This document shows positions 10,210 through 19,299 of a DNA stretch of 64,000 nucleotides, piece by piece. Numbering within the stretch: the first letter of the stretch is position 1; each line of letters opens with the position of its first letter. Under the pieces are notes generated by a model. It saw nothing but the letters and a program-made list of their open reading frames with translations, was not told where the DNA came from and made no database searches. The position numbers and the translations under genes are program-made. The DNA lies in contig JAGFIQ010000126.1 in NCBI GenBank assembly GCA_024103495.1, positions 27,689 to 91,688 of the forward strand, read 5' to 3'. Origin of the DNA: Aridibacter famidurans (GTDB taxonomy: Bacteria; Acidobacteriota; Blastocatellia; Pyrinomonadales; Pyrinomonadaceae).

Positions 10210-11322
10210 ATGAGCATTTCCCAAACAGAAGGAGCCGGCCTTGCACAGAACCCGCTGGGTGCGGGAGACCTGATCGACCGCTCCGTCCGGTTCTACAGAA
10301 AGAACTTCTGGACGTTCATATTGATCGCTGCGCCGCCGGTCGTGGCGGGGATCTTGTTCAGTGTGGGCTGGATGGTCCTGGGACGGAGTCTGTTTAACGT
10401 TAGCGCTGCCGATCCCGCGGAAACTCTCTTCTATCAGCTGTTCCTCAGGTTCGGCGACCTAATCATCTGGATCATTCAGCTCGTCACGATGGCGGTAGTG
10501 ATGGGAGGTGCTTCGAGGAACTTCGTCCGGCACATTCTTTTCGGCGAAGCGATGTCGTTCCGCGAGACGTACCGAAATGCACGGAGCAGGCTCGGCGGAC
10601 TCACACTGGTATCTTTGCTTCTTACGCTGTCCCTTGGTCTCCTGGGGATCGTGATCTTCTACATCTCGGTTCTTGTGGCGGTGATCGCTATCGGCCTGAC
10701 GGTGGTCGTGCTTGAATCGATCCCCTACCTGCTGATCATCGTTTCGACGATCCTGGCCGTGGCGGCGGTCGGAGGCGGGCTTTTCCTTTTCTTCCTCGTG
10801 GCGTCGAGGTTCATCTATGTCCCGCAGGTGATGCTTGTCGAGGGGGCCGGCGCATTCTCGGCGATCGGAAGGAGCGTGTCGCTCGCGGGCAAGAACGTGA
10901 AACGTGTGGCGGCGTTGAGCTTGTTCTCGATCGTCGCTATATACTCCGCGCTTTCGCTCCTGTACGTTCCGTTGAGCCTCGCGGCGTACTTCAGCGGAGT
11001 GCCGTTGTTCTCTCTTGACGCTGCAGATACGCTCCCGGCGTGGTTTGAGATCACTTCGCAGGTTATCTTTCAGGGCAGCCTGATCCTTATAATCCCCGTG
11101 CTGATGATCGGGTTGTGCCTGCTTTACGTCGACGAACGGACACGGAGCGAAGGATACGACATCGAGCTGCTTGCAGCGACGCACCTCGGCGAAATGCCGT
11201 CGGTTCCGCCGGAGTTCGTGAATCCGCTTCAGCCCGCGCTTGCCGAACAAGGTGTCGTGCGCCCTGTTTCGCCGCGTCCCCCCGTTCGCGAGCGGCCGAA
11301 GGGGCCGCTTGGACTGGAATGA
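10210..11322 (+). CDS. Multi-pass inner-membrane protein of unknown function
   Basis: The 370-residue product has about six hydrophobic segments (around 30-55, 78-100, 130-165, 170-200, 240-262 and 280-305). The early 'NPLGAGDLIDRSVRFYRKNF' region resembles proteins annotated as glycerophosphoryl diester phosphodiesterase membrane-domain-like, which are often found beside DUF4129 genes. The stop codon overlaps the start of the DUF4129 gene (ATGA), so the two are translationally coupled. The ATG at 10210 has only a weak upstream purine stretch. Function is not known. Position suggests a role with the DUF4129/DUF4350/MoxR set. Confidence 0.8.
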   Translation: MSISQTEGAGLAQNPLGAGDLIDRSVRFYRKNFWTFILIAAPPVVAGILFSVGWMVLGRSLFNVSAADPAETLFYQLFLRFGDLIIWIIQLVTMAVVMGGASRNFVRHILFGEAMSFRETYRNARSRLGGLTLVSLLLTLSLGLLGIVIFYISVLVAVIAIGLTVVVLESIPYLLIIVSTILAVAAVGGGLFLFFLVASRFIYVPQVMLVEGAGAFSAIGRSVSLAGKNVKRVAALSLFSIVAIYSALSLLYVPLSLAAYFSGVPLFSLDAADTLPAWFEITSQVIFQGSLILIIPVLMIGLCLLYVDERTRSEGYDIELLAATHLGEMPSVPPEFVNPLQPALAEQGVVRPVSPRPPVRERPKGPLGLE

Positions 11323-12401
11323 GTTCAAAGCCGAACAAGTCTCTGATATTCGGAACGGCCGGCCTCGCCGCGGCGCTCCTGCTCTGTGTCTCGATCGTGT
11401 CCGCGAAGACGGTTGAGGAATACCGTGAAGAAGTAACGCATCTTCGCGAGGATTTCGCCGCGCTTCTCACACCTGTTCCCGGAGAAGACCCTGCCGAGCG
11501 CGAACGCTTCGAAGGCGAGGTCTTCGCGGAGGTTCGTGAATTCGTAAATGATCGCGACACTGTGTCGGTGGAAGGCTCCGAGATCGAAGCTGACAACAGG
11601 TGGCTGCTGGAGAAGATCGACGAATACAGGGCGAGCTCAAGATCCGACGAAGAGCGCTCGGCCATACTCTCCGCAATTTACGAACGCCTGGGAGCGATCG
11701 AGAACAAGCTGTACGAGCTTCAGCGTGCCAGCGGCGAGCCTTTGGCGAAGGACCAGACCAAGCAGAAGCTCTCCGATATCCTCAACGGTGAGGAGTACAG
11801 GCGCGCCGGAGACGAGGCCGATCAAAGCATCTTCGCCCGCTTTATGAAATGGCTGGAGGATTGGTTCCGGTACCTGTTTCCACCCAGGGAGACCGCCCCG
11901 GAGCCTCTGAGCACACCGGATCTCGGCGCATTGGGCTACACGCTCCAGATCTTACTTTACGGCCTTGTCATCGCGCTGGTCGGTTATCTGATCTACCGTT
12001 TCGGCCCCAGATTGCTGAAACGCACGCGCAGCAACGAAGGCGCGGAAAAGAATGAGCGCGTCGTGCTCGGGGAGAAGATCGATGCGGGTGTCACGACGGA
12101 GGACCTGTTCTCCGAAGCCGAGAAGCTCGTCCGCGAAGGACGTATGCGCGAGGCGCTCAGAAAGGGTTATATTGCCCTCCTCTTTGGTCTCGGGGAGCGA
12201 AGAGCGATAGGGCTCGCGAAGCACAAGACCAACCGGGACTATCTGCGGGAACTCGCCGCTTCCGGTGATCTTCATTCCGTTGTTTCGGGACTGACTGTTC
12301 AGTACGAACGGCACTGGTACGGCTCTTCAGAAACAGTGGAGGAAGACTGGCGGAAATTCGCGGGCGGCTACACCGAAGCACTCGGGAGGAAGAACAAATG
12401 A
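11319..12401 (+). CDS. DUF4129 domain-containing membrane protein
   Basis: I choose the ATG at 11319 (360 residues), which overlaps the previous stop by four bases and starts directly before a hydrophobic signal/anchor. The longer in-frame start at 11115 would only add an arginine-rich artefact read antiphase through the upstream gene. After the N-terminal segment come a charged coiled region, a second membrane segment (~205-230) and a C-terminal DUF4129 region ('REALRKGYIALLFGLGERR', 'TNRDYLREL'). DUF4129 proteins commonly accompany MoxR ATPases, DUF58 and transglutaminase genes. The exact role is unknown. The gene overlaps the next start by ATGA. Confidence 0.87.
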   Translation: MSSKPNKSLIFGTAGLAAALLLCVSIVSAKTVEEYREEVTHLREDFAALLTPVPGEDPAERERFEGEVFAEVREFVNDRDTVSVEGSEIEADNRWLLEKIDEYRASSRSDEERSAILSAIYERLGAIENKLYELQRASGEPLAKDQTKQKLSDILNGEEYRRAGDEADQSIFARFMKWLEDWFRYLFPPRETAPEPLSTPDLGALGYTLQILLYGLVIALVGYLIYRFGPRLLKRTRSNEGAEKNERVVLGEKIDAGVTTEDLFSEAEKLVREGRMREALRKGYIALLFGLGERRAIGLAKHKTNRDYLRELAASGDLHSVVSGLTVQYERHWYGSSETVEEDWRKFAGGYTEALGRKNK

Positions 12402-13780
12402 AAGAGAAGTTCTTCCTGCTTTTCGCCGTTCTCGCCCTCGTTGTCATCCTGATCGGGCTCAACGCGGCTTCGTATGTCCAGAAGGAGAAGGTCCCCGATT
12501 CGGAGGCCCAGCCAAACCGCTCGACCTTCAATAGCGGTGCGACGGGAACGAGGGCCCTTCACGATCTTCTGGTCGCTACCGGGAAGAACGTAAGCCGCCG
12601 GCAAGAGCCGATCGGTCCCGAGTTCGAGGAATACAATTCCGCGGAACTGGATACCTTCGTGATCATAGGTCCGGTAAGAAGGGAGATCGGCGAGGAAGAG
12701 ATCAGGCATATTCTTGCCTGGGTCTCTGCCGGCGGTCAGTTGGTGCTGATCGACCGCGAGCCCGACAGCGAATTCCTGACCACGTCGTCCTGGTGGGAGG
12801 TCAGTGTGAACGAAGGCCGGAATGCAGTTTCCGCCACCGAGCGCGATTACCTTATCGTCAGCGTCGATCCGGCAAACCAAGGCCAGATGACCGCCAGGAC
12901 GTCTGCGGTAAAGCCGGTCCAGCCGAGCATATTCAATTCACAGATCAACGGCGTCCAGCCTTCCAAGTTCGCGAATTCGATCCGGATCGCACGCGTCCCC
13001 GGTCAGCCGGAAGAGGACGAAGCAGACGATTCCGGTTACGGTACGTACGGGTCTGAAGAGGACAACGCCGAGGTGCCGAACCTTTCGAACCTCGCCCCGG
13101 TCGTGCATCTGGCGAACGACGAAAAGAGCCTTTTGGCCGATTTTCCATTCGGGGCGGGAAGGATCGTATTGATGACGGACCCGTACGTGGTCGCGAACGG
13201 TGGAATCGATCTCGCCGACAATGCACAGGTCGCGCTTAACGTGATCGGCTCAAGGACCGGACCGATCGCGTTCGACGAATATCACCAGGGCTTCGGAGCC
13301 GACGACAGTCGTCTGCTCAGTTATTTTGCCGGTACGCCTGTTGTCGCGATATTTTTGCAGTTTACGGCCCTGATCGCGCTGGTGATCTTTTCAAGGGGCC
13401 GAAGGTTCGCACGACCGCTCCCGGCCGAATCGGAGGACCGTCTCTCGAAGCTCGAGTATGTCGGAGCAATGGCCCAGCTTCAATCGCGCACGAAAGCATT
13501 TGACCTCGCCATCGAGAACATCTACACGGACTTCCGGCGGAGGGTCTCGCGTTTCTTCGGCGTGGACAATTTCACTGTATCGAAAGAGACGCTTGCCGGA
13601 ATGGTGGCGAAGAGGCTTGGAATGGACCCGGAAGAGGTGGCGGACCTGATGCAGAGGTGCGAGGACATAATGCACGGCGAACAGACCCGGCGCGGAAAGG
13701 TGCTGGAACTGGTAAGAAAGCTCCGGGAGATCGAAGACGCTCTGGGGCTCGAGAGGGGCCGAAACGCGAGGCATTTGTAA
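12398..13780 (+). CDS. DUF4350 domain-containing membrane protein
   Basis: The 460-residue product begins with a membrane anchor (~5-25), followed by a DUF4350 region with 'STFNSGATGTRALHDLL' and a glutamine-amidotransferase-like alternation of strands ('DTFVIIGPV', 'GGQLVLIDRE', 'GRIVLMTDP'). A second transmembrane segment lies near residues 310-330, and a helical cytoplasmic tail follows. The start overlaps the DUF4129 stop (ATGA), so all three genes from 10210 are coupled. This set usually works with a MoxR ATPase, which lies at 14875. The molecular activity is unknown. Confidence 0.87.
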   Translation: MKEKFFLLFAVLALVVILIGLNAASYVQKEKVPDSEAQPNRSTFNSGATGTRALHDLLVATGKNVSRRQEPIGPEFEEYNSAELDTFVIIGPVRREIGEEEIRHILAWVSAGGQLVLIDREPDSEFLTTSSWWEVSVNEGRNAVSATERDYLIVSVDPANQGQMTARTSAVKPVQPSIFNSQINGVQPSKFANSIRIARVPGQPEEDEADDSGYGTYGSEEDNAEVPNLSNLAPVVHLANDEKSLLADFPFGAGRIVLMTDPYVVANGGIDLADNAQVALNVIGSRTGPIAFDEYHQGFGADDSRLLSYFAGTPVVAIFLQFTALIALVIFSRGRRFARPLPAESEDRLSKLEYVGAMAQLQSRTKAFDLAIENIYTDFRRRVSRFFGVDNFTVSKETLAGMVAKRLGMDPEEVADLMQRCEDIMHGEQTRRGKVLELVRKLREIEDALGLERGRNARHL

Positions 13781-14092
13781 GTCTGTTCAGCCTGTCGAGT
13801 CCGTCGAGTCTGACTGGAGCGCGGGCGGCTCGCCCGCATTGAGCGAAGCGAAGACAGTCTGTCGGGACTGTCGAGTCTATCGAGTCTATCGAGTCTATCG
13901 AGTCTGTCGAATCTATCGAGTCTGTCGAGTCTGTCGAGTCTATCAAGTCTATTATGTCTATTCAGTCTCTTCAGTCTGACCTGTAACACGATCCCTGGCC
14001 ATTGATCGTTGATGCCTGGCCATTGATCGTTGATCCCTGATCATTGATCCCCGGTCCCTGATCCCTGGCCATTGATCCCTGATCCCTGAAAC
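13781..14092. repeat. Two tandem micro-repeat blocks between DUF4350 and TSUP genes
   Basis: From 13787 to about 13981 the DNA is built of 9-mers of the type TATCGAGTC/TGTCGAGTC. They are interrupted near 13815-13850 by a GC-rich palindrome (GCGGGCGG..CCGC) joined to ATTGAGCGAAGCGAAG. From about 13985 to 14090 a second family based on TGATCCCTG/CCATTGATC follows. The same 9-mer plus palindrome element recurs inverted at 28280-28386, and the 9-mer alone at 57010-57090. No gene is credible here; the open frames encode only low-complexity strings such as LDRLDRLD. Confidence 0.85.
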
Positions 14093-14854
14093 ATGACTAC
14101 CGCTGCTCTCGTCATCCTTGTGGTCCTCTTCTTCCTCACCAGCGCGGTTGGAGTGGTCACCGGGTCGAACTCTCTGATCACCGTCCCCGTGATGTTCCAG
14201 TTCGGGATCGAGCCGAAGGTCGCGATCGCCACCAACATGTTCGGGCTTACATTCATGAACGTAGGTGCGAGCGTCGGGTTCATCCGACACGGCAAGATCG
14301 AATATTCCAGGCTCTCGCTTCTTGTGGTCCTGACGGTGATCGCATCCGGGCTCGGGGCCCTCTTGGTCGGCTCGTTCTCTTCCGAAGCGGTCCCCGTGTT
14401 CGTCACCGTTTCGATGTTCGTCGTGGTGGCGTTCACGCTCGTCAAGCGCGATTCCGGGATCGGCAGCAAGGAGGAAGGCGAGGTCTCGAGGGGTTCCGTG
14501 GCTGCGACGCTCGTCCTTACGTTTCTGCTGGGGATCTACGGAGGAATGTACAGCGGAGGATACGTCACGATGCTTACCGCGGTGCTCGTCGGCTTTTACG
14601 GGCTGTCCTTCACGCAGGCGGTCGCAGGTACCAAGTTCATCAACGTATTCTCGTCGGCGATCGCCACCGCCGTTTTCGCGTGGCAGGGTTTGATTGACTA
14701 CTACCTTGGCATTATTCTTGGCGTTACCATGTTCGCCGCTGCCTACGTCGGCGCGCGCACCGTTACAAAACTCGACGATCTCTGGCTGAGGAGGATCTTC
14801 ATATCCGCCGTTGTTCTACTGGCGTTGAAGACGATCTGGGACCTCGTCGGATAG
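14093..14854 (+). CDS. TSUP-family (TauE/SafE) permease
   Basis: This 253-residue protein has about eight hydrophobic segments and the two-fold repeat typical of TSUP transporters, which move sulfite, sulfonates or related anions. The N-terminal half shows '[17 protein letters not shown]' and the second half the matching '[19 protein letters not shown]' and '[13 protein letters not shown]'. The following moxR-like gene starts 20 bases after the stop, so they are probably co-transcribed. The TSUP gene separates the DUF4129/DUF4350 genes from their usual partner MoxR. Substrate unknown. Confidence 0.88.
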   Translation: MTTAALVILVVLFFLTSAVGVVTGSNSLITVPVMFQFGIEPKVAIATNMFGLTFMNVGASVGFIRHGKIEYSRLSLLVVLTVIASGLGALLVGSFSSEAVPVFVTVSMFVVVAFTLVKRDSGIGSKEEGEVSRGSVAATLVLTFLLGIYGGMYSGGYVTMLTAVLVGFYGLSFTQAVAGTKFINVFSSAIATAVFAWQGLIDYYLGIILGVTMFAAAYVGARTVTKLDDLWLRRIFISAVVLLALKTIWDLVG

Positions 14855-14874
14855 CCTTTCCCGCTGGAAACAAG

Positions 14875-15828
14875 ATGCTGAACTACACTCCGGAAACGGT
14901 CTCTCACATACGCACGGAACTCGCGAAAGTCATCGTCGGCCAGGACGAGGTGATCGAGCAGATCCTCGTAGCGTTCCTAGCCGAAGGCCACGCGTTGCTC
15001 GAAGGCGTGCCCGGCACCGCCAAAACACTGATCGTAAAAACGCTCGCGCGGATCATCGGGGCCAAGTTCTCCAGGATCCAGTTCACGCCGGACCTTATGC
15101 CTTCGGACATTACAGGGACAAACGTCTACAACATGCAGACTTCGAAGTTCTCCGTCCGCCCGGGGCCGATCTTCACCGACATTCTTCTCGCCGACGAGAT
15201 AAACCGCACGCCTCCGAAGACGCAGTCGGCGCTGCTCGAGGCGATGGAGGAGCGCCAGGCGACCATCGACGGAAAGCGTTATCTGCTGTCGCCGATATTC
15301 ACAGTCCTTGCGACGGAGAACCCGATAGAATATGAGGGCACGTACCCGCTTCCCGAGGCCCAGCTCGACCGCTTCCTTCTGAAGATCCTGATCGACTATC
15401 CCACCAAAGATGAAGAGTTTACGGTGGTGACCAGATGGGACGAGGGATTCAACTCGCAGCATCTGGACGAGATCGATCTTGTTCCGCTTGCGGACGCGAA
15501 TGCGATCAAGGCCTGCCGGGCCGAGATCCGATCGATGAGGACCGAGGAAGGCGTGAAGAATTACATCGTGGATGTGGTCCAGAAAACGCGAAACCATCCG
15601 ACCATTCTCTACGGCGCAAGCCCGCGCGCTTCAGTCGCGCTTCTTTTGTGCGCCAAGGCGCTAGCCGCGATCCGCGGCCGAGATTTCCCGACGCCCGACG
15701 ACGTGCGAGACGTGTCGATGCCCGTATTGCGACACAGGATCGCGCTTCGCGCCGAGGCCGAACTCGACGGCGCGACAACCGACGCGGTCATTTCCGACAT
15801 CATCCGGACCGTTGAGATACCCCGCTAA
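14875..15828 (+). CDS. MoxR-family AAA+ ATPase
   Basis: This 317-residue chaperone-like ATPase is of the MoxR/RavA type and would act on membrane or metalloprotein complexes. Walker A is 'GVPGTAKT' (44-51), Walker B is '[11 protein letters not shown]', and '[22 protein letters not shown]' (MoxR signature; quoted as '[18 protein letters not shown]' then 'LDRF') carries sensor 1 and the arginine finger region. MoxR genes normally pair with a DUF58 protein. None follows here; an ankyrin-repeat gene overlaps its end by 17 bases instead. The DUF4129 and DUF4350 genes upstream support the usual module in part. Confidence 0.93.
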   Translation: MLNYTPETVSHIRTELAKVIVGQDEVIEQILVAFLAEGHALLEGVPGTAKTLIVKTLARIIGAKFSRIQFTPDLMPSDITGTNVYNMQTSKFSVRPGPIFTDILLADEINRTPPKTQSALLEAMEERQATIDGKRYLLSPIFTVLATENPIEYEGTYPLPEAQLDRFLLKILIDYPTKDEEFTVVTRWDEGFNSQHLDEIDLVPLADANAIKACRAEIRSMRTEEGVKNYIVDVVQKTRNHPTILYGASPRASVALLLCAKALAAIRGRDFPTPDDVRDVSMPVLRHRIALRAEAELDGATTDAVISDIIRTVEIPR

Positions 15829-17179
15829 ACAGATTTCGCAAGCCGCCCTTGCGCTTTCGATTGCGATCGCGGTTTCCGTGGGTGGTGTGTATGCGCAGGT
15901 CCCGAAGGAGATCCTGAACGAGGAACTCGCGCTTGCGGCAAGGTCCGGTGACGCGGACCGCGTCCGTGAGCTGCTGGAAAAGGGAGCTGACGCCCGTGCG
16001 CGCGATCTCTTCGGCCAACCGATCGTCGTTCTCGCCTCGCTCAAGACCTACGACAAACGACACCACGCGATCATCGACCTCTTGCTTGAGAAGGGAGCGG
16101 ACATCGATGCTGCAAACCCGTTCGGCACGACACCCTTGATGGTCACGCAGACCGCCAGCCGGTACAACAGTTCGGACGAGTTCTTCAGAAAACGCGGCGC
16201 GGATTTCTCCAGGACAGACGTATTCGGCGGGAACTACGAGTTCTACTATATGTTCGGGACCCAGCCGACTTACCCGCCGTTCGCTGAAAAGGGAAAGGCG
16301 AGGCTTCTGACCGAGCGCGAGATCATCTGGCGTTATCTGCTCGAGAACAATCTTGCAAAGCTCGACGATCCGAATTGCTGCGGCCGTATGGGAAGCTCCG
16401 CGACGGTCGCGATGGCGCTTGCGTACTACGGATATCACGACCTGTTCGAAGAAACGGTGCGGACCAAAAGGAGCTTTCTCGGTGACCGGGATTCGAACGG
16501 CAGCACCGCACTTCATTACGCTGCGCAGGGGAACTGCGACAAATGCATTTACCTGGGTTTTGACAACAAGGACGGATACCTCGGAATCAAGAACAATTCG
16601 GGCGAGACACCGATCATCCGGGCGGCGAAGCTTGGGCACGACCTGTTCATCTTCAAGATCCTGAGGCTCGGAAGCGACCCCGATCAAAAGGACACCCTGG
16701 GGAACTCTGCCCTGGGATACGCGGCGGCTTACGGACGGGACAAAGCAGCGTTCGCTCTTTTGGCAGGGGGTGCCGATTCTTCGGCTCCGGCATTTGAAGG
16801 ACTTCCGGCATTGCTCGCCGCGGCGAAAGCGGGGCATGAAAAGGTGATCGGGACGTTTGCGACCTCAAAGGTCCTTGCCGTCGTCGAGCTGCGGAAAGGA
16901 GAGGTCGACGGGGACGAGAAGAAGCGGATGCAGGTGATTGCCAATATCGATCTCGACATACGGGACCGTGACAAAAGGACCGCATTGATGATCGCTGCCG
17001 CGCGGGGATCCCTCAATATGGCGCAGTTCCTTGTCTATTCCGGCGCGGATCACCGCTTGAAAGACGCTGAGGGGAGATCGGCGCTGGATCTCGCGCGGGA
17101 GAACGGGCACGCGGAGATCGTGAAACTGCTTGAGAACCCTCGCGAAGGCGCCCGAATCTTGACACGATTTGTAAAATAG
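15812..17179 (+). CDS. Exported ankyrin-repeat protein
   Basis: The 455-residue product has a signal peptide ending near 'GGVYA|Q' and then ankyrin repeats at both ends: '[26 protein letters not shown]', split as '[15 protein letters not shown]', plus '[19 protein letters not shown]', '[13 protein letters not shown]', '[14 protein letters not shown]', '[11 protein letters not shown]' and '[20 protein letters not shown]'. Ankyrin repeats bind proteins. The only start that keeps the signal peptide is TTG at 15812, inside the moxR end, so translation is probably coupled. Target unknown. Confidence 0.85.
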   Translation: MRYPAKQISQAALALSIAIAVSVGGVYAQVPKEILNEELALAARSGDADRVRELLEKGADARARDLFGQPIVVLASLKTYDKRHHAIIDLLLEKGADIDAANPFGTTPLMVTQTASRYNSSDEFFRKRGADFSRTDVFGGNYEFYYMFGTQPTYPPFAEKGKARLLTEREIIWRYLLENNLAKLDDPNCCGRMGSSATVAMALAYYGYHDLFEETVRTKRSFLGDRDSNGSTALHYAAQGNCDKCIYLGFDNKDGYLGIKNNSGETPIIRAAKLGHDLFIFKILRLGSDPDQKDTLGNSALGYAAAYGRDKAAFALLAGGADSSAPAFEGLPALLAAAKAGHEKVIGTFATSKVLAVVELRKGEVDGDEKKRMQVIANIDLDIRDRDKRTALMIAAARGSLNMAQFLVYSGADHRLKDAEGRSALDLARENGHAEIVKLLENPREGARILTRFVK

Positions 17180-17209
17180 ACGGGCAGTTACGACTTTCCG
17201 GAACACAGT

Positions 17210-18385
17210 ATGTCTGATATCTCGCGAAGAAAGTTCATAGCGAAACTTGGGGCCGCGGGCGCCGCCGGATTGCTGTGCCGCGACGTTCCCGCATTCATCG
17301 GACAAGCTGCGGGCAAGTGGTCCGGCGATTATCATTTCCTCGTCATAGGCGACTCGCTGATCGCTGGGCAGGGCCTGCGAGAGGAAGACCGGTTCTATTC
17401 GCTGACCCGCGAATGGCTTCAGGAAGAGATCGTCGGGAACGGAGCGAAGGTAGTTCTCAAGAACAAATCGCATTCCGGCGCGAATGTCTACCTTAATGAA
17501 CGAGACAGGAAGGCGCTTGAAGATGCGGAGCGACCGCTCGACGAGTTTTTTCCGTCAGAAGTGAATTTCACCTTCCCATCGATCTCGAAGCAGGTAGAGG
17601 TTGCGATCCGGGAATACGGGGAAGCGGGCGTCGATCCGAAGGATGTCGGGCTGGTAATGGTTTCGGGCGGCCTGACGAACATCACGGTCAAGGGAATAAT
17701 CGATCCGTTCGACGATTCCGACAATCTTCGAAGGGATATCGTAAAGTACTGCAACGGCTATATGAACAGATTCCTCGGCGAGGCGGGCGAGGCGTTTCCG
17801 AACGCCGTGATCGCGGTGATCGGTTACTACCCGATGATCTCGCCGAAGTCGTCGACAGGGATGATCTACAACTCGGTCCTGGAGCTTTACGAGATCCCCG
17901 GCCCTCTGAAGCCGGTGATGAACAACATCTTTACAAAGCAGTTCTTCAAGCTCCTTCACAAGCAGATGACGAAACGTTCGAGGATCTGGGCGGAAGGGTC
18001 GGACCGGGAGCTGAAGAACGCTGTCGCCGCTCACAATGAAAGAGCGGGCAAAGAGCAGGCGGTGTTCGTGACGGCACCGATCGACGAGAGCACCTGTTTC
18101 GCGACGAAAAGATCGCTGCTCTGGAAGATGGCAAAGAAGGGGAGGTCGGAGGACGACCTCTACGACCACAGGAAGCAGGTCTGCAGCGAATCGATCGACT
18201 CGGTGCAGGACATCGATCTCGAATTCAAGAAGAGGTTCTGCGAGCTTGCTGGACTCGGGCATCCGAACCGGGAAGGTTCGCTCGCCTACGCGGAATCGAT
18301 CAAGACTACGTTGCGACCAATGCTGCTTGCGGGAAGCCGGCGCGATGTGTCATCATCCGGTCTCGCAAGGAGAATCTCGATATGA
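17210..18385 (+). CDS. Tat-exported SGNH/GDSL-like hydrolase-fold protein lacking the usual Asp
   Basis: The 391-residue product starts with a twin-arginine signal ('SRRKFIAKLGAAGA'). The mature part has the SGNH block I 'GDSLIAGQG' with Ser49 and a block III-like 'VSGGLTN'. It ends with 'GLGHPNREGSLAYAESI', carrying the histidine of block V at about 351. In active esterases an Asp normally lies three residues before that His, but here it is Gly. The protein may use another acid or be a binding protein. Its stop overlaps the ATG at 18382 (ATGA), pairing it with the methyltransferase gene. Confidence 0.8.
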   Translation: MSDISRRKFIAKLGAAGAAGLLCRDVPAFIGQAAGKWSGDYHFLVIGDSLIAGQGLREEDRFYSLTREWLQEEIVGNGAKVVLKNKSHSGANVYLNERDRKALEDAERPLDEFFPSEVNFTFPSISKQVEVAIREYGEAGVDPKDVGLVMVSGGLTNITVKGIIDPFDDSDNLRRDIVKYCNGYMNRFLGEAGEAFPNAVIAVIGYYPMISPKSSTGMIYNSVLELYEIPGPLKPVMNNIFTKQFFKLLHKQMTKRSRIWAEGSDRELKNAVAAHNERAGKEQAVFVTAPIDESTCFATKRSLLWKMAKKGRSEDDLYDHRKQVCSESIDSVQDIDLEFKKRFCELAGLGHPNREGSLAYAESIKTTLRPMLLAGSRRDVSSSGLARRISI

Positions 18386-18444
18386 TCAAGCAGATCCGCG
18401 GAAGCACCATCTGATAACTCGACCGTGATGCCTTCCTTCGGGAG
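18382..18444 (+). pseudogene. Interrupted 5' end of the KamB/NpmA-like methyltransferase gene
   Basis: AAGGAG at 18367-18372 lies nine bases before an ATG at 18382 that overlaps the SGNH stop. It opens a ten-codon frame (MIKQIRGSTI), then TGA and TAA at 18412-18417. The same frame continues as LDRDAFLRE into the annotated methyltransferase. The peptide before and after the stops looks like the ordinary N-terminus of the NpmA/KamB family. The original start therefore appears to be 18382, and two adjacent stops now block it. Confidence 0.65.
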
Positions 18445-19041
18445 ATGGAAGGCTTTCAAAGGGTGGCACTCGATATCGGAACCGGCGACGGACGATTCGT
18501 CCTCCGCTTAGCGGAAAGCGAACCGGAAACGTACTGGATCGGTATCGACGCCAACGCCAAACCCCTCCACAAGACCTCAACCAAGGCCGCGCGACAGCTC
18601 GGAAAAGGGAGATGTGCGAACGCCTTGTTCGTTCACGCCTCCGCCGAGGACCTTCCTGAAGAGTTCGACGGCATTGCTGACGAGATATACATCAACTTCC
18701 CCTGGGGCAGCTTGCTCGGTGCTGTGCTGAGGCCCGACTTCGGGTTTCTCGCGACACTTGCTCGCATTCTCGCCGATCGGGGAACGGTAACAATGACCAC
18801 CGGAATCGACCCGCAAAAGGACCGTCGCGAACTCGAACGATTCGGGATCGAGGCGCTCTGCTTCGAGGATCTGACTTCCCGGATGCTGCCCGCCTATTCC
18901 GAAGCAGGCTTCGATCTAATCGAAGCCGCTACCGCGGAAAAGGGTGAACTTCTCTCGGGAAGCACTTGGGAACGAAAGCTCCGGCACTCCAACAGCCGTA
19001 GCCTGTTTCGATTCCGCTTCCGGCTATCTCCGCGTACCTAG
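18445..19041 (+). CDS. 16S rRNA (adenine-1408 N1)-methyltransferase family protein (KamB/NpmA-like)
   Basis: This SAM-dependent methyltransferase is related to enzymes that methylate A1408 of the decoding site and give aminoglycoside resistance. It shows motif I 'LDIGTGDGRFVLRLA', 'YWIGIDANAKPL', 'ALFVHASAEDLP', 'INFPWGSLL' and a late 'SGSTWERKL'. In NpmA, Trp107 and Trp197 stack on the flipped A1408. Counted from the blocked start at 18382, the equivalent tryptophans here fall at 108 and 196. Starting at the ATG at 18445 gives 198 residues and loses about 21 N-terminal residues. Reinitiation after the two stops is possible, as is a pseudogene or a sequencing error. Actual activity is unproven. 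Confidence 0.75.
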   Translation: MEGFQRVALDIGTGDGRFVLRLAESEPETYWIGIDANAKPLHKTSTKAARQLGKGRCANALFVHASAEDLPEEFDGIADEIYINFPWGSLLGAVLRPDFGFLATLARILADRGTVTMTTGIDPQKDRRELERFGIEALCFEDLTSRMLPAYSEAGFDLIEAATAEKGELLSGSTWERKLRHSNSRSLFRFRFRLSPRT

Positions 19042-19299
19042 GCCTTTTCCTCAGGGCGTCTGAGGCCTGCCGGCCTGCTTTAGATCCAATTTCTTGTCCT
19101 GATCCGCGTTCCTATTCCGTTTTGCCTGTTGAGCACAAACAAGACCGTGCTCGGCGGCGATCCCGGAAAAGATCCGCGCGAACAATTCATTCAGTTTATC
19201 CCGTTCGCGCTCCTGGTATCTCGAAAGGGAACCGCCGAAGACATTCGCCGGGACATTTCGGCAGGCTAAAGGCAAGACTTCATAGGAGGAATAATAAAA

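Noticed and set aside
11115..11318. Upstream start for the DUF4129 protein
   Set aside because: It would read arginine-rich sequence out of phase through the previous gene. The ATGA overlap at 11319 fits operon style and the membrane anchor.
13522..13989. Minus-strand frames with LDRLDRLDR and STDSIDSTD strings
   Set aside because: They arise from the 9-mer micro-repeats read in different frames.
18412..18417. Recoding (selenocysteine or stop read-through) of TGA TAA in the methyltransferase
   Set aside because: Two different stops in a row and no visible SECIS-like structure. A mutation or sequence error is simpler.
19051..19299. Minus-strand frame ending 'LKQAGRPQTP' in the gap before the small secreted gene
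   Set aside because: The codon pattern looks partly coding, but the only ATG lies antisense inside the next gene and no family is recognised. A TTG-started short gene cannot be excluded.
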